Source of the DNA: Anaerolineaceae bacterium
Lineage (GTDB): Bacteria > Chloroflexota > Anaerolineae > Anaerolineales > Anaerolineaceae
Direction of reading: 5' to 3'
DNA: 6,932 nt
NCBI GenBank assembly: GCA_003542325.1
Contig: DPKV01000084.1
Span: 1 to 6,932 of the forward strand
Shown piece after piece: positions 6,661 through 6,932 of this stretch (its first letter is position 1; every line of letters starts with the position of its first letter). The notes beneath the pieces were generated by a model. That model saw only the letters and a program-made list of their open reading frames with translations, was not told where the DNA came from and did no database searches. A program made the position numbers and the translations under genes.

Positions 6661-6931
6661 AAACTGGACATGCAGTTTTCCCGCATCCAGCTTTCACAAA
6701 GGTTGGCGTTCTGCCTGAACGCAATGAAGGTATCAATGAAATCAGATTCACAAGACCCATCTCGCCATACAGCTTGGTGCTTGGCAATGTCTTCCATCCA
6801 TGACATCGCCAGTGTTTGTGTCTATGCGACCAAATACGACGCACGATCCAGCCATCGAGACGGTGGAAGAGACCACGGACATGGGCCTTGCAGAAATACT
6901 GCCCCCATCCTCTGATAACTGGGTTGACCTG
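6659..6931 (-). CDS. ltrA: C-terminus of a second group II intron maturase (intron A), 5' partial
   Basis: The frame is open from the right edge and ends at TGA 6661-6659, giving 90 residues. It begins QVNPVIRGWGQYFCKAHV, then LFHRLDGWIVRRIWSHRHKH, then GWKTLPSTKLYGEMGLVNLI. This is the maturase/domain X end of group II intron proteins. The family puts the reverse transcriptase fingers and palm upstream, outside the window. The last residues, after about SLRSGRTPTF, are encoded by domain V itself. No HNH endonuclease follows. It shares the NPVIRGW motif with the neighbouring maturase but is otherwise different. Confidence 0.9.
   Translation of the reverse strand, partial: QVNPVIRGWGQYFCKAHVRGLFHRLDGWIVRRIWSHRHKHWRCHGWKTLPSTKLYGEMGLVNLISLIPSLRSGRTPTFVKAGCGKTACPV
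6661..6693 (-). ncRNA. Domain V of group II intron A
   Basis: The minus strand starts AAGCTGGATGCGG, has a GAAAA loop, and continues CTGCATGTCCAGTTT. The lower stem pairs A-U, A-U, G-U, C-G, U-A, G-C, G-C, A-U, so the AGC triad with its C-G pair is intact. The last base is shared with the TGA stop of the maturase. The 33-nt length depends on how the loop is drawn. Confidence 0.85.
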
Positions 6932-6932
6932 G

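Larger units (their letters stand above)
6611..6932 (-). mobile_element. Group II intron A, 3' part (5' part beyond window)
   Basis: Reading leftward from the right edge there is the C-terminus of a maturase, then domain V (6693-6661), then domain VI ending ..CCGAC at 6611. The intron differs from intron B in its maturase and in its domain V type (33 nt with a GAAAA loop), so it is a different lineage and not a recent tandem copy. The 5' end is not visible. Confidence 0.88.

Noticed and set aside
6603..6806. 67-residue minus-strand frame beginning MSWMEDIAKHQ
   Set aside because: It overlaps the maturase A end in another frame. The frame ending at 6659 is the one with family motifs (NPVIRGW, KLYGEMGLVNL).
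6835..6852. GTGCG on the minus strand near 6844 as a possible 5' end of an intron
   Set aside because: The bases lie inside the maturase A coding sequence (WIVRRIWSH), which continues upstream in frame to the window edge, so no intron begins here.
1..6932. CRISPR array, tRNA or rRNA genes, transposase
   Set aside because: No short direct repeats with unique spacers, no tRNA-like cloverleaf or rRNA core, and no transposase motifs were seen on either strand.

Overview
The window reads almost entirely on the minus strand. It has three parts: (i) the start and first 1574 codons of a very large secreted RHS/teneurin-type protein (4722 down to 1, running off the left edge); (ii) a gene-poor, AT-rich leader of about 480 bp (4723-5199); (iii) the remains of two group II introns, one directly behind the other in the same orientation (5200-6932). 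I infer a Gram-negative bacterium, perhaps a desulfobacterial or related lineage. The only basis is the style of the giant protein (DUF1566, PASTA, TTR-like and NHL modules ahead of an expected RHS barrel) and the presence of bacterial mobile introns, so the taxonomic guess is weak.

The large gene was read codon by codon from its ATG at 4722 to the window edge. It has no in-frame stop or frameshift. It has a good ribosome binding site and a clear signal peptide. The modules in order are: two DUF1566/Lcl_C domains, a beta-rich linker, three PASTA repeats with an exact 68-residue period, a TTR/carboxypeptidase-regulatory-like domain, a conserved pre-RHS region with a calcium-loop-like motif, a GLGGWSL...HHQYD segment, and five NHL blades. 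The order TTR, plug region, NHL propeller matches the core of teneurins and their bacterial relatives. The YD/RHS shell would lie beyond the left edge.

On the right, an intact intron-encoded reverse transcriptase/maturase (TTG start at 6524, YADD active site, no endonuclease domain) is followed immediately by domain V and by domain VI with a bulged branch-point A. The intron's 3' end is at 5200. Upstream of this gene there are only about 86 nt before a second, different intron ends at 6611. That second intron shows its own domain VI, its own domain V and the C-terminal 90 residues of a second maturase that enters from the right edge. There is no room between them for domains I-III of the downstream intron. 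Either the upstream intron is nested inside the downstream one (a twintron), or the downstream intron has lost its 5' half. This arrangement is the most interesting thing in the window.

The introns and the large gene point the same way. The intron pair therefore sits in the 5' leader region of the RHS-type gene, and its splicing or promoter activity could affect that gene's expression. This last point is inference.
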